A DNA stretch of 21,068 nucleotides from JAYEHK01 sp034659475 (GCA_034659475.1 JAYEHK010000046.1:1-21068); one strand, 5' to 3'; counted from the stretch's first letter, positions 6,953 to 15,009 are shown. Notes: generated by a model from the letters alone, not told the origin. A program made the numbers and translations.

Positions 6953-7702
6953 TTATGAATTATCCCTATTTAACGCCTCCATCTTTTTGGCCATAGCCTT
7001 CGGGCGGCATCTTTCACATAAATGTTCATACTCATACAGATTTGTCTTTTTCTCCATATAGGCAATTTCATCCCTTGTCGCAAATGGCTTTCCACATCGA
7101 TCACAGGTAATCAGGTCAAAGCTCTTGTTCCAAATAACCCTTTTTCCTGCTTCCTCCATCACCTGAATGGCCCCCGTTGGACAGACCTGCACACAGGCCA
7201 TACACCCGATGCAGTCATCCGCCGCTTCATCAAAAGGCGTACTGACTTTTTTATCGATCCCCCGCCGAACCATGGCGATGGCATTTCGCCCCATTTGTTC
7301 ACAGGCATTCACACAGAGACGACAAAGGATACATTTTTCCATCGGATCCACCAGCGCAAGCGGCATCGGTTCAACATGATAGGTGTCATAGAGTTGTCTG
7401 ATGTACTCACTGTTAGGTGCTCGACGGTACTGAAGCATCGCCAGTGTACTCCGCACCCGGTTTATCTTTTCGGACATGGTGATCACTTCGATTTCCTGGT
7501 GGATAGGATAGGTGCAGGAAGCAACCATCCGAGTACAGTCCCCTTCTTTCACTTCCACCATACACATCCTACAAGCCCCCTGCCCGCCAAATGCTTCGTG
7601 ATAACACAGGGTCGGAATGGGTATGTTTTCTCGCCTGCACACCTCCAGTATTGTCTCGCCTGGACACACCTCGACCTCTTTTCCATCAATTTTTATCTCC
7701 AC
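6953..7702 (-). CDS. HydA/NuoG N-terminal-like iron-sulfur subunit without a hydrogenase domain
   Basis: An electron-carrier subunit of about 249 residues. Order: an N-terminal [2Fe-2S] ferredoxin domain (LCYHEAFGGQGACRMC and a later Cys); a stretch where NuoG and HydA would carry a His/Cys-ligated cluster, whose motif I do not see; two [4Fe-4S] motifs (CILCRLCVNAC and CIGCMACVQVCP); and a C-terminal CxxC...CxxC pair (CDRCGKPF, CERC) that looks like a zinc ribbon. It ends where HydA would begin its H-cluster domain, so it is not a hydrogenase by itself. Two GTG codons are possible. The one at 7714 lies within AGGAGGTG, so the GTG at 7702 is the better start. It follows the NuoF-like gene after a gap of only 15 bases. 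It probably passes electrons between the flavin subunit and ferredoxin or a partner enzyme. Confidence 0.88.
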   Translation of the reverse strand: MEIKIDGKEVEVCPGETILEVCRRENIPIPTLCYHEAFGGQGACRMCMVEVKEGDCTRMVASCTYPIHQEIEVITMSEKINRVRSTLAMLQYRRAPNSEYIRQLYDTYHVEPMPLALVDPMEKCILCRLCVNACEQMGRNAIAMVRRGIDKKVSTPFDEAADDCIGCMACVQVCPTGAIQVMEEAGKRVIWNKSFDLITCDRCGKPFATRDEIAYMEKKTNLYEYEHLCERCRPKAMAKKMEALNRDNS

Positions 7703-7717
7703 TATGCTGATCACCTC

Positions 7718-9532
7718 CTACCTTATCCTGACCGCCTGGAACTTGCAATGGCGATAGCATTCGCCACACCGGATACATTTGCTGTTATCAATAACATGAG
7801 GTTCTTTCTTCTTCCCACTCACCGCATCGACCGGACAATTTCTGGCACATGAACCACACCCTTTACAGATATCTGCATCGATATAGAACTCCGTTAAGGC
7901 AGGGCAAACACCTGCCGGACAGTGCTTATCAAGAATATGCGCTTCATATTCATCTCGGAAATAACGCATTGTAGATAATACCGGGTTCGGGGCCGTTCGT
8001 CCCAGCGCACAGAGAGAGGCTTCCTGCATGGTTTCTCCGATTTGTTCCATGAGATCCAGGTCTTCTATCTGTCCGTCCCCATTGCAGATCCTGGTAAGAA
8101 TATCGAGCAACGCTCTGATTCCTTCTCGGCAAGGGGTACACTTTCCACAGGATTCACCCGCCAGGAAATTGACATAATATCTAGCGACTTCAACCATACA
8201 GGTATGGTCATCCATCACGATCAATCCCCCGGACCCCATCATAGACCCGGCTCGGGTTAACGAATCAAAATCGACCTCCAGATTCAGCATACTGCCTGGA
8301 ATACACCCTCCAGAGGGCCCCCCTGTCTGAACCGCCTTGAAGCTTCTTCCGTCCAGCACACCCCCGCCGATGTCATAGATAATTTCCCGTAAAGACGTCC
8401 CCATCGGGACCTCGACTAATCCTGTATTGACCACCTTCCCAACCAGGGAAAACACCTTGGTTCCTTTACTGCCTGCCGTACCGACAGATGCAAAATCCTG
8501 CGCACCCTTGCCAAGAATAACCGGCACATTTGCCCAGGTCTCAACATTGTTGATGACCGTTGGTTTCCCCCATAATCCTTTTTCAGTAGGGAATACATAC
8601 TTATCGCGTGGCTCTCCAAGGTTGCCCTCTATGGAAGCCATTAATGCAGTTTCCTCACCGCAAACAAAAGCACCCCCACCGCGCACCAGTTCAATGTCAA
8701 ACTCAAGCCCACTGCCAAGAATGTTTTTCCCCAGAAATCCTCCGTCTCTTGCATCCTCCACTGCCCTGGACAGATGGATAACCGCCAGATCGTATTCGTC
8801 TCTTACATATATAAAGCCCTTAGACGCCTGAACGCCATAGGCACAGATAATCATCCCTTCAATAACCGTGTGTGGGTCCCCTTCCATAATACTGCGATCC
8901 ATAAATGCACCCGGATCTCCTTCATCACCGTTACAGATAATATACCGGGGACAGGCATTGGTATCAGCGCAGCTCTTCCATTTTACTCCAGTCGGAAACC
9001 CGCCTCCCCCTCTTCCACGCAGACCTGACTGAATCACTTCATCAATTACCTGACCAGGGGACATGTTCTGCAAAACCTTAATAAGCGCCTGATAGCCGTC
9101 CCGGTCTATGTAATCCTTAATAGACGCCGGGTCAATTTCACCAATGTTCCGTAATGCCACCTTGTGCTGTTTGCTGTAAAACGGCGTATCGTGATGTGAT
9201 TTCAGGTAACTTTTTGTGACTGGATCCCGAACAAGCAGCCGTTTAATGAGTTCTCCCCCGACAAGTGTTTTATCCACAATCTCGGCTGCATCTTTAACCT
9301 TCACCCCGCAGTAAGTAATATCATCCGGCATGATCTTCACCAGTGGTCCCTTTTCACACCACCCATTACACCCGGTTGCCTTCATTACAGGCTGCACATC
9401 AATCCCATCATGGTTGGCCAGTTCGTGACATAAGGCCTGGTATACATCCCGGCTTCCGTTCGCGATGCAGCCGGTTCCACAGCAAACCATAATTTGACGT
9501 GTAGTTTCGTTATTCTTTAAGGCTTGATTCAT
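7718..9532 (-). CDS. NuoF/HydB-type NAD(H)-binding flavoprotein subunit
   Basis: About 604 residues, long for NuoF because it carries extra domains, as HydB of electron-bifurcating hydrogenases does. N-terminal thioredoxin-like [2Fe-2S] domain (CCGTGC, KATGCNGWCEKGP). FMN/NADH site with GRGGGGFPTGVKW, CNGDEGDPGAFMDRS and GAFVCGEETALM. A [4Fe-4S] motif, ESCGKCTPCREG, with the later SLCALG Cys. Two C-terminal ferredoxin motifs (CKGCGSCARNCP and CIRCGECYRHC). It oxidises or reduces NAD(P)H and splits electrons to iron-sulfur centres. An upstream ATG at 9547 is in frame, but GGGGGGG lies five bases before the ATG at 9532, which I choose. The gene overlaps the end of the NuoE-like gene by 23 bases, implying coupled translation. 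Confidence 0.93.
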   Translation of the reverse strand: MNQALKNNETTRQIMVCCGTGCIANGSRDVYQALCHELANHDGIDVQPVMKATGCNGWCEKGPLVKIMPDDITYCGVKVKDAAEIVDKTLVGGELIKRLLVRDPVTKSYLKSHHDTPFYSKQHKVALRNIGEIDPASIKDYIDRDGYQALIKVLQNMSPGQVIDEVIQSGLRGRGGGGFPTGVKWKSCADTNACPRYIICNGDEGDPGAFMDRSIMEGDPHTVIEGMIICAYGVQASKGFIYVRDEYDLAVIHLSRAVEDARDGGFLGKNILGSGLEFDIELVRGGGAFVCGEETALMASIEGNLGEPRDKYVFPTEKGLWGKPTVINNVETWANVPVILGKGAQDFASVGTAGSKGTKVFSLVGKVVNTGLVEVPMGTSLREIIYDIGGGVLDGRSFKAVQTGGPSGGCIPGSMLNLEVDFDSLTRAGSMMGSGGLIVMDDHTCMVEVARYYVNFLAGESCGKCTPCREGIRALLDILTRICNGDGQIEDLDLMEQIGETMQEASLCALGRTAPNPVLSTMRYFRDEYEAHILDKHCPAGVCPALTEFYIDADICKGCGSCARNCPVDAVSGKKKEPHVIDNSKCIRCGECYRHCKFQAVRIR

Positions 9533-10016
9533 CAGTTCCCCCCCCATACTCTTTGATGATTCCAGCTATGGATGAAGGGGTCAGCTTACCATAGACTTTT
9601 CCATTCACAACCATCACCGGAGCCAGCGCACAGGCCCCCAGACAGTTTACAGTCTCCAGAGAAAACTCCCCATCTGCACTGGTTTCACCCGGTTTGATGT
9701 GCAGATATTTATAGACCTGATCCACGAGTACAGGGCCGCTCTTGATGTGACAGGCAGTTCCATCACACACCTTGATCGCCACCCTGCCTTTTGGCGACAA
9801 ACTGAGTGCCTTGTAGAACGAGGCCATGGAATAAACCTTGCTGACCGGCACGCCTGCATGTTCTGCCACCATCTGCAAACCCAACCGTGGTATATAATTA
9901 AAATTCTTTTGCAGATCCTGTAATATAACCAACACATATCTCTGTTCACCTGGATAGGAGTAGATGATTCTCTTGTATTCGTTTTTCTTTGATAACTCTT
10001 TTTCGTCAATATACAT
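9510..10016 (-). CDS. NuoE/HydC-type [2Fe-2S] thioredoxin-fold subunit
   Basis: A 168-residue member of the 24-kDa subunit family of complex I and of bifurcating hydrogenases (HydC). The cluster ligands are CxxxxC in VCDGTACH and CxxxC in NCLGACAL. The helical N-terminal part contains FNYIPRLGLQMVAEHAG and KVYSMASFYKALSL, both usual in the family. The frame can open at a TTG at 10061, but AAGGAGG ten bases before the ATG at 10016 decides the start. It is first of a tight three-gene set with the NuoF-like and HydA-like subunits. Repeat copy D sits just upstream and I could not find a convincing promoter, so read-through from the AOR genes is possible. Confidence 0.93.
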   Translation of the reverse strand: MYIDEKELSKKNEYKRIIYSYPGEQRYVLVILQDLQKNFNYIPRLGLQMVAEHAGVPVSKVYSMASFYKALSLSPKGRVAIKVCDGTACHIKSGPVLVDQVYKYLHIKPGETSADGEFSLETVNCLGACALAPVMVVNGKVYGKLTPSSIAGIIKEYGGGTDESSLKE

Positions 10017-10074
10017 CCGGTTCAGGCCTCCTTGATACAAAAGTGTTTCAAAATTACCCAACTTATTTACTTAC

Positions 10075-10252
10075 TAACCCTCCATGGCCGCAGGCCACAA
10101 CCACCCATGAAAATAGGAGAGGAGCAGCTCAGAGGGAACGATTTTAACGCTGATTACCGCTGATTTTCGCAGATTAACGCTGTTTAACAATTTAAAAAAG
10201 AACAGCGTTAATCAGCGGTCATCAGCGTTTCATTTCGTATTTTCTTGCTAAA
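10075..10252. repeat. intergenic repeat family, copy D
   Basis: Left module CCATGGCCGCAGGCCACAAC (with a TGGCC-GCA-GGCCA hairpin), GAAAATAGG, GGGAACGATTTTAACGC. The core is CGCTGATTAC, CGCTGATTTT, CGCAGATTAA, CGCTG; the spacer is TTTAACAATTTAAAAAA; the right arm is AACAGCGTTAATCAGCGGTC with CATCAGCG. The right end is TATTTTCTTGCTAA. It starts 58 bases upstream of the NuoE-like start codon. Confidence 0.85.
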
Positions 10253-10266
10253 TCAAGGACCACGAA

Positions 10267-10310
10267 ACGGAGTCCCTCCATTTATTAAACCATTAATGGA
10301 AGGGCTCCGT
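10267..10310 (-). terminator. long imperfect hairpin between AOR and the NuoE-like gene
   Basis: ACGGAGTCCCTCCATT and AATGGAAGGGCTCCGT pair with one bulge and one mismatch around a 12-base loop. There is no run of T on the minus strand (CTCCGTTTCG follows), so it could be a weak terminator, a processing site or a transcript-stabilising structure. Confidence 0.5.
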
Positions 10311-10375
10311 ATTCAAGCATTACTTTCGCTCGTTATAATAGGAACCTCGCTACGGATACCTTCCTGAATTTCAGC

Positions 10376-10396
10376 CTGGCATAAACCTTATGCCAG
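10376..10396. repeat. perfect 9-bp inverted repeat spanning the AOR stop codon
   Basis: CTGGCATAA, ACC, TTATGCCAG. The right arm contains the last AOR codons and its TAA stop. On the transcript it forms a strong hairpin directly at the stop, without a T-tract. Confidence 0.75.
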
Positions 10397-12187
10397 ACCC
10401 AGTTCCTGCAGTTTTTCAGCACCAGGCACACCGGCTTCATCCCATCCACGGAGTGAATAGTATTCCGGCAGCATGATATCCAAATGAACGACATTGCCTT
10501 TATGCGGACCATCTTTCATCGGCTCATTCAACAGCCTTTCGGGTAATGTATCATCAGCTTCAGTAAATCCAGCCCCTAGATTAAACAATCTTTCCATATT
10601 CCAGATGCGTTCACCGATCAGAAGATATTCCTCATCAGACAGATCCAGCCCGGTTGCCGTTCTTAACTGCCCTGCGATTTCAGGCAGACCAATTGCAAAG
10701 GTTGTAAACAGACAAATCCCCGCCGAATCGCAGAGTGCCGTCAGATCCTGGAATACCTTCAGCAAAGCAGGTTTGCCCTCCGTTACATCGGGATCCACTT
10801 TCTCAGGCAATCCCAGTACTTCCGGAGAAGTCATATATCCACGGACATGACATCCTCCTCGATTGGAGGTCGCGTACTCCAGACCTATACCCTGTTGTCC
10901 GCGCGGATCATAGGCGGGAAGTTCCTGCTTCTTGACCGTCATCGAATACTCGGAATGCCCATATTTTTCCGCCAAACGATAGGACCCCTCGGCCAGTTCA
11001 TCGCCAAACCCCTCTCGATAAGCAACCTGACGGGTGAGCTCAACCAGTGCCTCCTTATTTCCCCAGGTCATATCCGTCTTCTCGCGCGGAATAATTCCTT
11101 TTTCCAGAAGTTCAGTCGCACAGGATAGCGTGCCAGCCAGAGTAATTGGATCCATTCCCATTTCATTACACATAAAATTGGCCTTACATATGGCCTCGAA
11201 ATTATCAATATCCAGGTTTGCCCCAAAGCCCCAGGTGGCCTCATATTCAGGTCCTTCTCCCTGGCTCTTGAATTTCCCGTTTTTAATCTTCGTCACACGT
11301 CCGCAGCCGATGGAACAGCCCATACACCCTTTGTTGCGCACCAGATAATTATCCGTCTGATATTCCCCCGAGATCTGCTCGGCATTAGGATAAACAGCCG
11401 CTTCACTAAAGTTTCTGACCGGGAGTCCCCCGTGTTCGTTAAGGATATTGACCAGAATATTGGTCCCAAAGGCAGCCAAGCCTTCCCCGGTAACCGGGTG
11501 TTCTTTCAGTTTGGTCCGGGCATCCAGCACGCTATCCATGAAGGCTTTCGGATCTGCTACTTTAACAGACCCCGTCCCCCGCACAGCGATGGCTTTTAAC
11601 TTCTTCGTTCCCAGCACTGCCCCTACGCCTGATCTTCCTGCAGCCCGGTTATAGTCATTCATAATACAGGCATACTTAACCAGATTCTCTCCCGCAGGTC
11701 CTATGCAGGCAACCCTTGTTTCTTCACCTGTGGCTGATTTGATAAAATCAGTGGTCGCCACGACATCCTTCCCCCAGAGTTCCTCTGCACTGCGAAGTGT
11801 AATTTCTTTGTTATGAATCCACAGATAGACTGGTTTTTTCGCCTGTCCTTCAATGATGATCCCGTCATAACCCGCATATTTTAATTCCGGGCCAAAATTC
11901 CCCCCTGAATTGGAAGCTGCAATGGTTCCATTCAGAGGTCCCTTGGTAATCACATTATATCTTCCGCCGGACGTAGCGAGCGTGCCTGTCAAAGGCCCTG
12001 TCATAAAAATAACCTTATTATCCTCACCCAGCGGGTCTACATCCGGATTCACTTCATCGCAAAAGATCTTGGTCCCCAGTCCTCGTGCCCCTATATATTG
12101 GTCCATATCAGATTTTCTCAAATATTCGGTGTTTATTCTCCCGTTTGAAAGATTTACACGAATGATTTTTCCCATCCATCCATTCAT
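10388..12187 (-). CDS. aor: tungsten-type aldehyde:ferredoxin oxidoreductase, catalytic subunit
   Basis: A 599-residue enzyme of the AOR family, which binds a tungsten bis-pterin cofactor and interconverts aldehydes and carboxylic acids with ferredoxin. It starts with the family's MNGWMGKIIRVNLS. The [4Fe-4S] ligands are CMGCSIGC (around residue 290) plus the later Cys in DSAGIC. Cofactor-loop segments include GPLTG, SGGNFGPELKYAGYDGI and YDPRGQQGIGLEYATSNRGG. The frame extends upstream to 12205, but those codons are the ribosome site itself (AGGAGG nine bases before the ATG at 12187). The start is two bases beyond the stop of the ferredoxin-like gene, so the two are coupled. Whether it holds W or Mo cannot be read from sequence; the family is mostly W. 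The physiological aldehyde is unknown. Confidence 0.95.
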   Translation of the reverse strand: MNGWMGKIIRVNLSNGRINTEYLRKSDMDQYIGARGLGTKIFCDEVNPDVDPLGEDNKVIFMTGPLTGTLATSGGRYNVITKGPLNGTIAASNSGGNFGPELKYAGYDGIIIEGQAKKPVYLWIHNKEITLRSAEELWGKDVVATTDFIKSATGEETRVACIGPAGENLVKYACIMNDYNRAAGRSGVGAVLGTKKLKAIAVRGTGSVKVADPKAFMDSVLDARTKLKEHPVTGEGLAAFGTNILVNILNEHGGLPVRNFSEAAVYPNAEQISGEYQTDNYLVRNKGCMGCSIGCGRVTKIKNGKFKSQGEGPEYEATWGFGANLDIDNFEAICKANFMCNEMGMDPITLAGTLSCATELLEKGIIPREKTDMTWGNKEALVELTRQVAYREGFGDELAEGSYRLAEKYGHSEYSMTVKKQELPAYDPRGQQGIGLEYATSNRGGCHVRGYMTSPEVLGLPEKVDPDVTEGKPALLKVFQDLTALCDSAGICLFTTFAIGLPEIAGQLRTATGLDLSDEEYLLIGERIWNMERLFNLGAGFTEADDTLPERLLNEPMKDGPHKGNVVHLDIMLPEYYSLRGWDEAGVPGAEKLQELGLA

Positions 12188-12188
12188 A

Positions 12189-12668
12189 TTATGCTCCCTC
12201 CTCAAACAGGTCTCTCATCTTACCTGCCAGCGTCCTGCGTTTGGACAGGTTGTTAATATTGGTCTCCTCAAAAGTAATCGCACCCGATGGACAAAGCTTC
12301 ACACATTCCGGGTCCCCTCCACAGAGATCACATTTAATCATAATGTTCGCTGTTTCATCATACATCGTAGCCCCAAAAGGACAGGCCATCATACACATTT
12401 TACAGCGCAAACAAATGTCATGATTAACCTCCATCGCCCCGGTTAAATCGTTTCTCACTATGGCCCCTACCGGACAAACCTGCATACAGGCTGCAACAGT
12501 ACACTGCTGACAAACCGCGGGAAATGAAAATCCCACCTTTTCGAAACTTACCACAGAGATTCGAGAACGTGCCGGATTAAACTCGCCTGTGTGGTGAAAT
12601 GAGCAAACAAGTTCGCAGGTACGGCACCCGGTGCATTTTTCTGGTTGGATAACAATAGATTTTTCCAT
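12189..12668 (-). CDS. four-cluster ferredoxin-like subunit of the aldehyde oxidoreductase
   Basis: A 159-residue iron-sulfur protein with sixteen cysteines in four sets at residues 12-22, 53-65, 86-96 and 113-126. It begins CTGCRTCELVC and ends CDLCGGDPECVKLCP, the pattern of HycB/DmsB/AorA-type electron-transfer subunits with four [4Fe-4S] clusters. It would relay electrons between AOR and a partner carrier. The frame is open to 12761, but the family normally begins about ten residues before the first Cys. The ATG at 12668 fits that, and GGGGAGG lies 14 bases upstream (somewhat far). Its stop is just before the AOR start. The leader from the sigma-54 start is about 140 bases. Similar small subunits accompany AOR in some bacteria but not in all acetogens. 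Confidence 0.9.
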   Translation of the reverse strand: MEKSIVIQPEKCTGCRTCELVCSFHHTGEFNPARSRISVVSFEKVGFSFPAVCQQCTVAACMQVCPVGAIVRNDLTGAMEVNHDICLRCKMCMMACPFGATMYDETANIMIKCDLCGGDPECVKLCPSGAITFEETNINNLSKRRTLAGKMRDLFEEGA

Positions 12669-12817
12669 ACGTCTTCGGTACACCTCCCCTTTAATGTTCT
12701 GCCACAAAACCAACGGTTGCATAGCAGAATCCCAAAGCAGCAAAGGATATAAAAGAATCATTTTTCAAGTGAGGTCACACTGATTGGCCCCCAGCTTACA
12801 GATTCTAATTTTATCCA

Positions 12818-12834
12818 TTGCAACTTCCGTACCA
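12818..12834 (-). promoter_or_regulatory. sigma-54 (-24/-12) promoter of the ferredoxin-AOR operon
   Basis: Minus strand TGGTACG, four bases, TTGCA. The invariant GG and GC are separated by exactly ten bases, and the only departure from TGGCACG-N4-TTGCA is a C-to-T that is common in real sites. Transcription would begin near 12808. Confidence 0.8.
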
Positions 12835-12960
12835 CTTGAGTTGACGCAGGTTAAATAGTCATTCTTCTATTGATACACCCTCGCTCCTTACTCATCGTGT
12901 TTTTACGATATGCTCGACCTATTAATAAAATAATTTCCTTAAATTTACAAAAAATATGTT

Positions 12961-13001
12961 CCATCTCTGTTTCATTATGTACTACGAGTTAACATAGATG
13001 G
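12961..13001. promoter_or_regulatory. candidate upstream activator (enhancer) site
   Basis: CCATCTCTGTT and AACATAGATGG are inverted copies with one mismatch, 19 bases apart. The centre is about 170 bases upstream of the predicted sigma-54 start, within the usual range for binding of activators of this class. Confidence 0.5.
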
Positions 13002-13035
13002 TACATGTGTAATACATAGTTCACACAAATTTGAG

Positions 13036-13075
13036 ACAAAAAAATAAGAACTGCTTTACGCAGTTCCTATTTTTC
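13036..13075 (-). terminator. rho-independent terminator after the transglycosylase
   Basis: GAACTGC, loop TTTAC, GCAGTTC. On the minus strand it is followed by TTATTTTTTT, and on the plus strand by TATTTTT, so it could work in both directions. It lies close behind the stop at 13082. Confidence 0.9.
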
Positions 13076-13081
13076 ATAACA

Positions 13082-13645
13082 CTATTCATAAATTGCCTTA
13101 TAGGCTTCATAATTTTTCAAAACATTTCGGACATACTGTCTGGTTTCCGGAAAAGGAATTCCTTTCATGGTCTGTATATTTCCATCCCAACTCCCCTCCA
13201 GGAGCCATTGCTTCACTTTCCCCCGACCTGCGTTATAGGCCGCAATGGTTAACGCAGTATTTCCGCTAAACTCTTCCGTAAGGTTATTCACATACCAGCA
13301 ACCCATACGAATATTCACCTGTGGATCATGCAGGTCCTCAGGATTAAATTCATCTAATTCCATTTGTTCAGCAATCCATTCCGCTGTATCTGGCATGATC
13401 TGCATAAGCCCCTTTGCTCCTACCGGAGATTCGGCACTGGTCTCATACTTGCTTTCTGCACGTATAATGGCAAAGACCAGATAAGGATTTATTTCATATT
13501 CGCTCGCGGTTGAGAAAACCACATCCCTGTGCGACAGGGGGTAAAACACAGTTATCCACCTCGGAAAAACTAAAACGATAGCCAGAAAAAGAAGAATAAA
13601 TAGCCACAAAAATACTGAAAAGCGATTCTTACCCTTTTTCCTCAA
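13082..13645 (-). CDS. membrane-anchored lytic transglycosylase (SLT domain)
   Basis: A 187-residue enzyme that cleaves peptidoglycan glycan strands with formation of anhydro-muramic ends. Residues ~9-28 are a hydrophobic anchor after a basic start, placing the domain outside. The catalytic Glu is in IIRAESKYETSAESPVGAKG (about Glu64), followed by GLMQIMPDTA and the AAYNAGRGKV motif, all standard in Slt/MltC-type domains. The TTG start at 13645 is supported by GGAGG seven bases upstream. It follows coaE by 41 bases, completing a housekeeping run with polA, mutM and ytaF. Confidence 0.93.
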   Translation of the reverse strand: MRKKGKNRFSVFLWLFILLFLAIVLVFPRWITVFYPLSHRDVVFSTASEYEINPYLVFAIIRAESKYETSAESPVGAKGLMQIMPDTAEWIAEQMELDEFNPEDLHDPQVNIRMGCWYVNNLTEEFSGNTALTIAAYNAGRGKVKQWLLEGSWDGNIQTMKGIPFPETRQYVRNVLKNYEAYKAIYE

Positions 13646-13686
13646 TGAAAACCCTCCACGACGTTTCTATCCTTTCTAAATTATAT

Positions 13687-14289
13687 TTATGCCTTTTCAA
13701 GAATAGCATTGTAATATTTGGTCGCTGTGCGTATTGTTTCCTCCATGCTCCCCCGGTTATCAATTACTCGATCTGCAAGCCTGGCCTTTTCGTCCAGCGA
13801 CATCTGCGATTCAATACGTCGGATCGCTTCTTCTCTAGTATAGCCATTGCGAAACATCAACCGCTTGATCTGTGTTTCACGGTCAACCCATACCACCCAT
13901 ACAACATCACAGATTCGTTCAATATGGATTTCATATAATAATGGAACATCCAACACTACAATTGCACCAGGCGTTGTCTTCTTGATGCTGCGCAGATCAT
14001 CTTTAAAGCTTTCCATGACCCGGGGATGAGTAATCTGATTCAGCTCCTCGAGGCATTCTTTGTCAGCAAAAACGATTTGTCCAAGTTTGTCCCGATTGAT
14101 TGTAAGATCAGGGTTTAATAAATCCTCTCCAAAAGCATGAATGATATCTTCCCAGGCCGGTTTGTGGGGTTCAATGATTCGGTGAGCTGTTTCGTCTGCG
14201 TCAATAATCGTAACCCCCAGTTTTTCCAGGGTCCTGGAAACGGTTGTTTTACCGGAAGCGATTCCACCGGTCAGGCCTAATATTTTCAT
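13687..14289 (-). CDS. coaE: dephospho-CoA kinase
   Basis: Phosphorylates the ribose 3'-OH of dephospho-CoA with ATP, the last step of coenzyme A synthesis; cytosolic. The 200-residue length is normal. The P-loop GGIASGKT is at residues 8-15, followed by the family's LGVTIIDADETAHRI substrate-lid segment, LNQITHPRVM, VVLDVPLLYE and the DRETQIKRLMFRNG part. The ATG at 14289 has only a weak ribosome site (GAAGA very close), suggesting coupling to ytaF, which ends 15 bases upstream. The polA-mutM-ytaF-coaE order matches Bacillus and many Clostridia. Confidence 0.96.
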   Translation of the reverse strand: MKILGLTGGIASGKTTVSRTLEKLGVTIIDADETAHRIIEPHKPAWEDIIHAFGEDLLNPDLTINRDKLGQIVFADKECLEELNQITHPRVMESFKDDLRSIKKTTPGAIVVLDVPLLYEIHIERICDVVWVVWVDRETQIKRLMFRNGYTREEAIRRIESQMSLDEKARLADRVIDNRGSMEETIRTATKYYNAILEKA

Positions 14290-14304
14290 TCTTCAACACC
14301 ACTC

Positions 14305-14949
14305 TCACATTAATTCAGTGATGCCAATAAGCACCAGAATAAACCCGGTCACCAGTGCTGAATAGCTTTTCAAACGCTGCCCTTCAATAACTTTCCCCAA
14401 CATCAGACCGGCATTTACTAGTATAAATTTTAACACACCCACACAGATAGCGGTTAGCAAAATATGAAAACCTGCCATGGCAATTCCAATCCCTGCCCCA
14501 AATGCATCCATAGCCAGCGCAATTCCTAGGAAAAAAGCTTCTCTGGCACTTATTTCTCCGGAACAATCGAAGTCAGCCGAAGAAGGTTCTTTTAGAATAT
14601 GAACAATGATTCCCAACGGCTTTACGTTTAAAGAAATCAGAGGGGATTCGGTGTCACATGCTATGGCGTTGATTTTCTCACGGCAGTACTGCATAACAAA
14701 AATAATTCCAATCGTAATGAGAACCACAGCCCCCAACAGCGTTGCAAGCTGTGAAGTCAGCAGAATACTGATTGCTTTTCCGCAAATCATAGAAACGGTC
14801 ACAGCCAACGCAGACGCCAGCGAGATTACAATCAAGGATAACATGGGAATCTTAATGTTCTTAACACCATAGGCCAGCCCAACCATAAATCCGTCTGCCG
14901 ATACTGCCAGTGCAAACAAGAGCACAGCCAGAAACTCCAAAAAAGTCAC
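14305..14949 (-). CDS. ytaF: YtaF-type membrane protein (MntP-like fold, sporulation-associated family)
   Basis: A 214-residue polytopic membrane protein of the MntP/YtaF group with about six hydrophobic segments, including the duplicated family motifs LALAVSADGFMVGLAYG near the start and LGIALAMDAFGAGIG at ~141-155. It sits between mutM and coaE exactly as ytaF does in Bacillus. MntP exports manganese; for YtaF the substrate is not established. The loop between the halves holds DFDCSGEISARE (126-137), which fits the EF-hand pattern DxDxSGxIxxxE. The GTG at 14949 is taken as start with AGGGT just before it; a TTG nine bases later is an equally plausible alternative. Confidence 0.9.
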   Translation of the reverse strand: MTFLEFLAVLLFALAVSADGFMVGLAYGVKNIKIPMLSLIVISLASALAVTVSMICGKAISILLTSQLATLLGAVVLITIGIIFVMQYCREKINAIACDTESPLISLNVKPLGIIVHILKEPSSADFDCSGEISAREAFFLGIALAMDAFGAGIGIAMAGFHILLTAICVGVLKFILVNAGLMLGKVIEGQRLKSYSALVTGFILVLIGITELM

Positions 14950-15009
14950 ACCCTATCGTTATGAATTATATAAACACTATATGAATATCATACGAAAGGT
15001 GTGACCCTA

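Noticed and set aside
6953..7702. Possible [FeFe]-hydrogenase subunit
   Set aside because: No H-cluster motifs exist in this protein or its neighbours; only the electron-transfer half is present.
7022..7852. Plus-strand open frame of 276 codons
   Set aside because: Antisense to the HydA-like and NuoF-like genes, His/Thr/Pro-rich shadow composition, no ribosome site.
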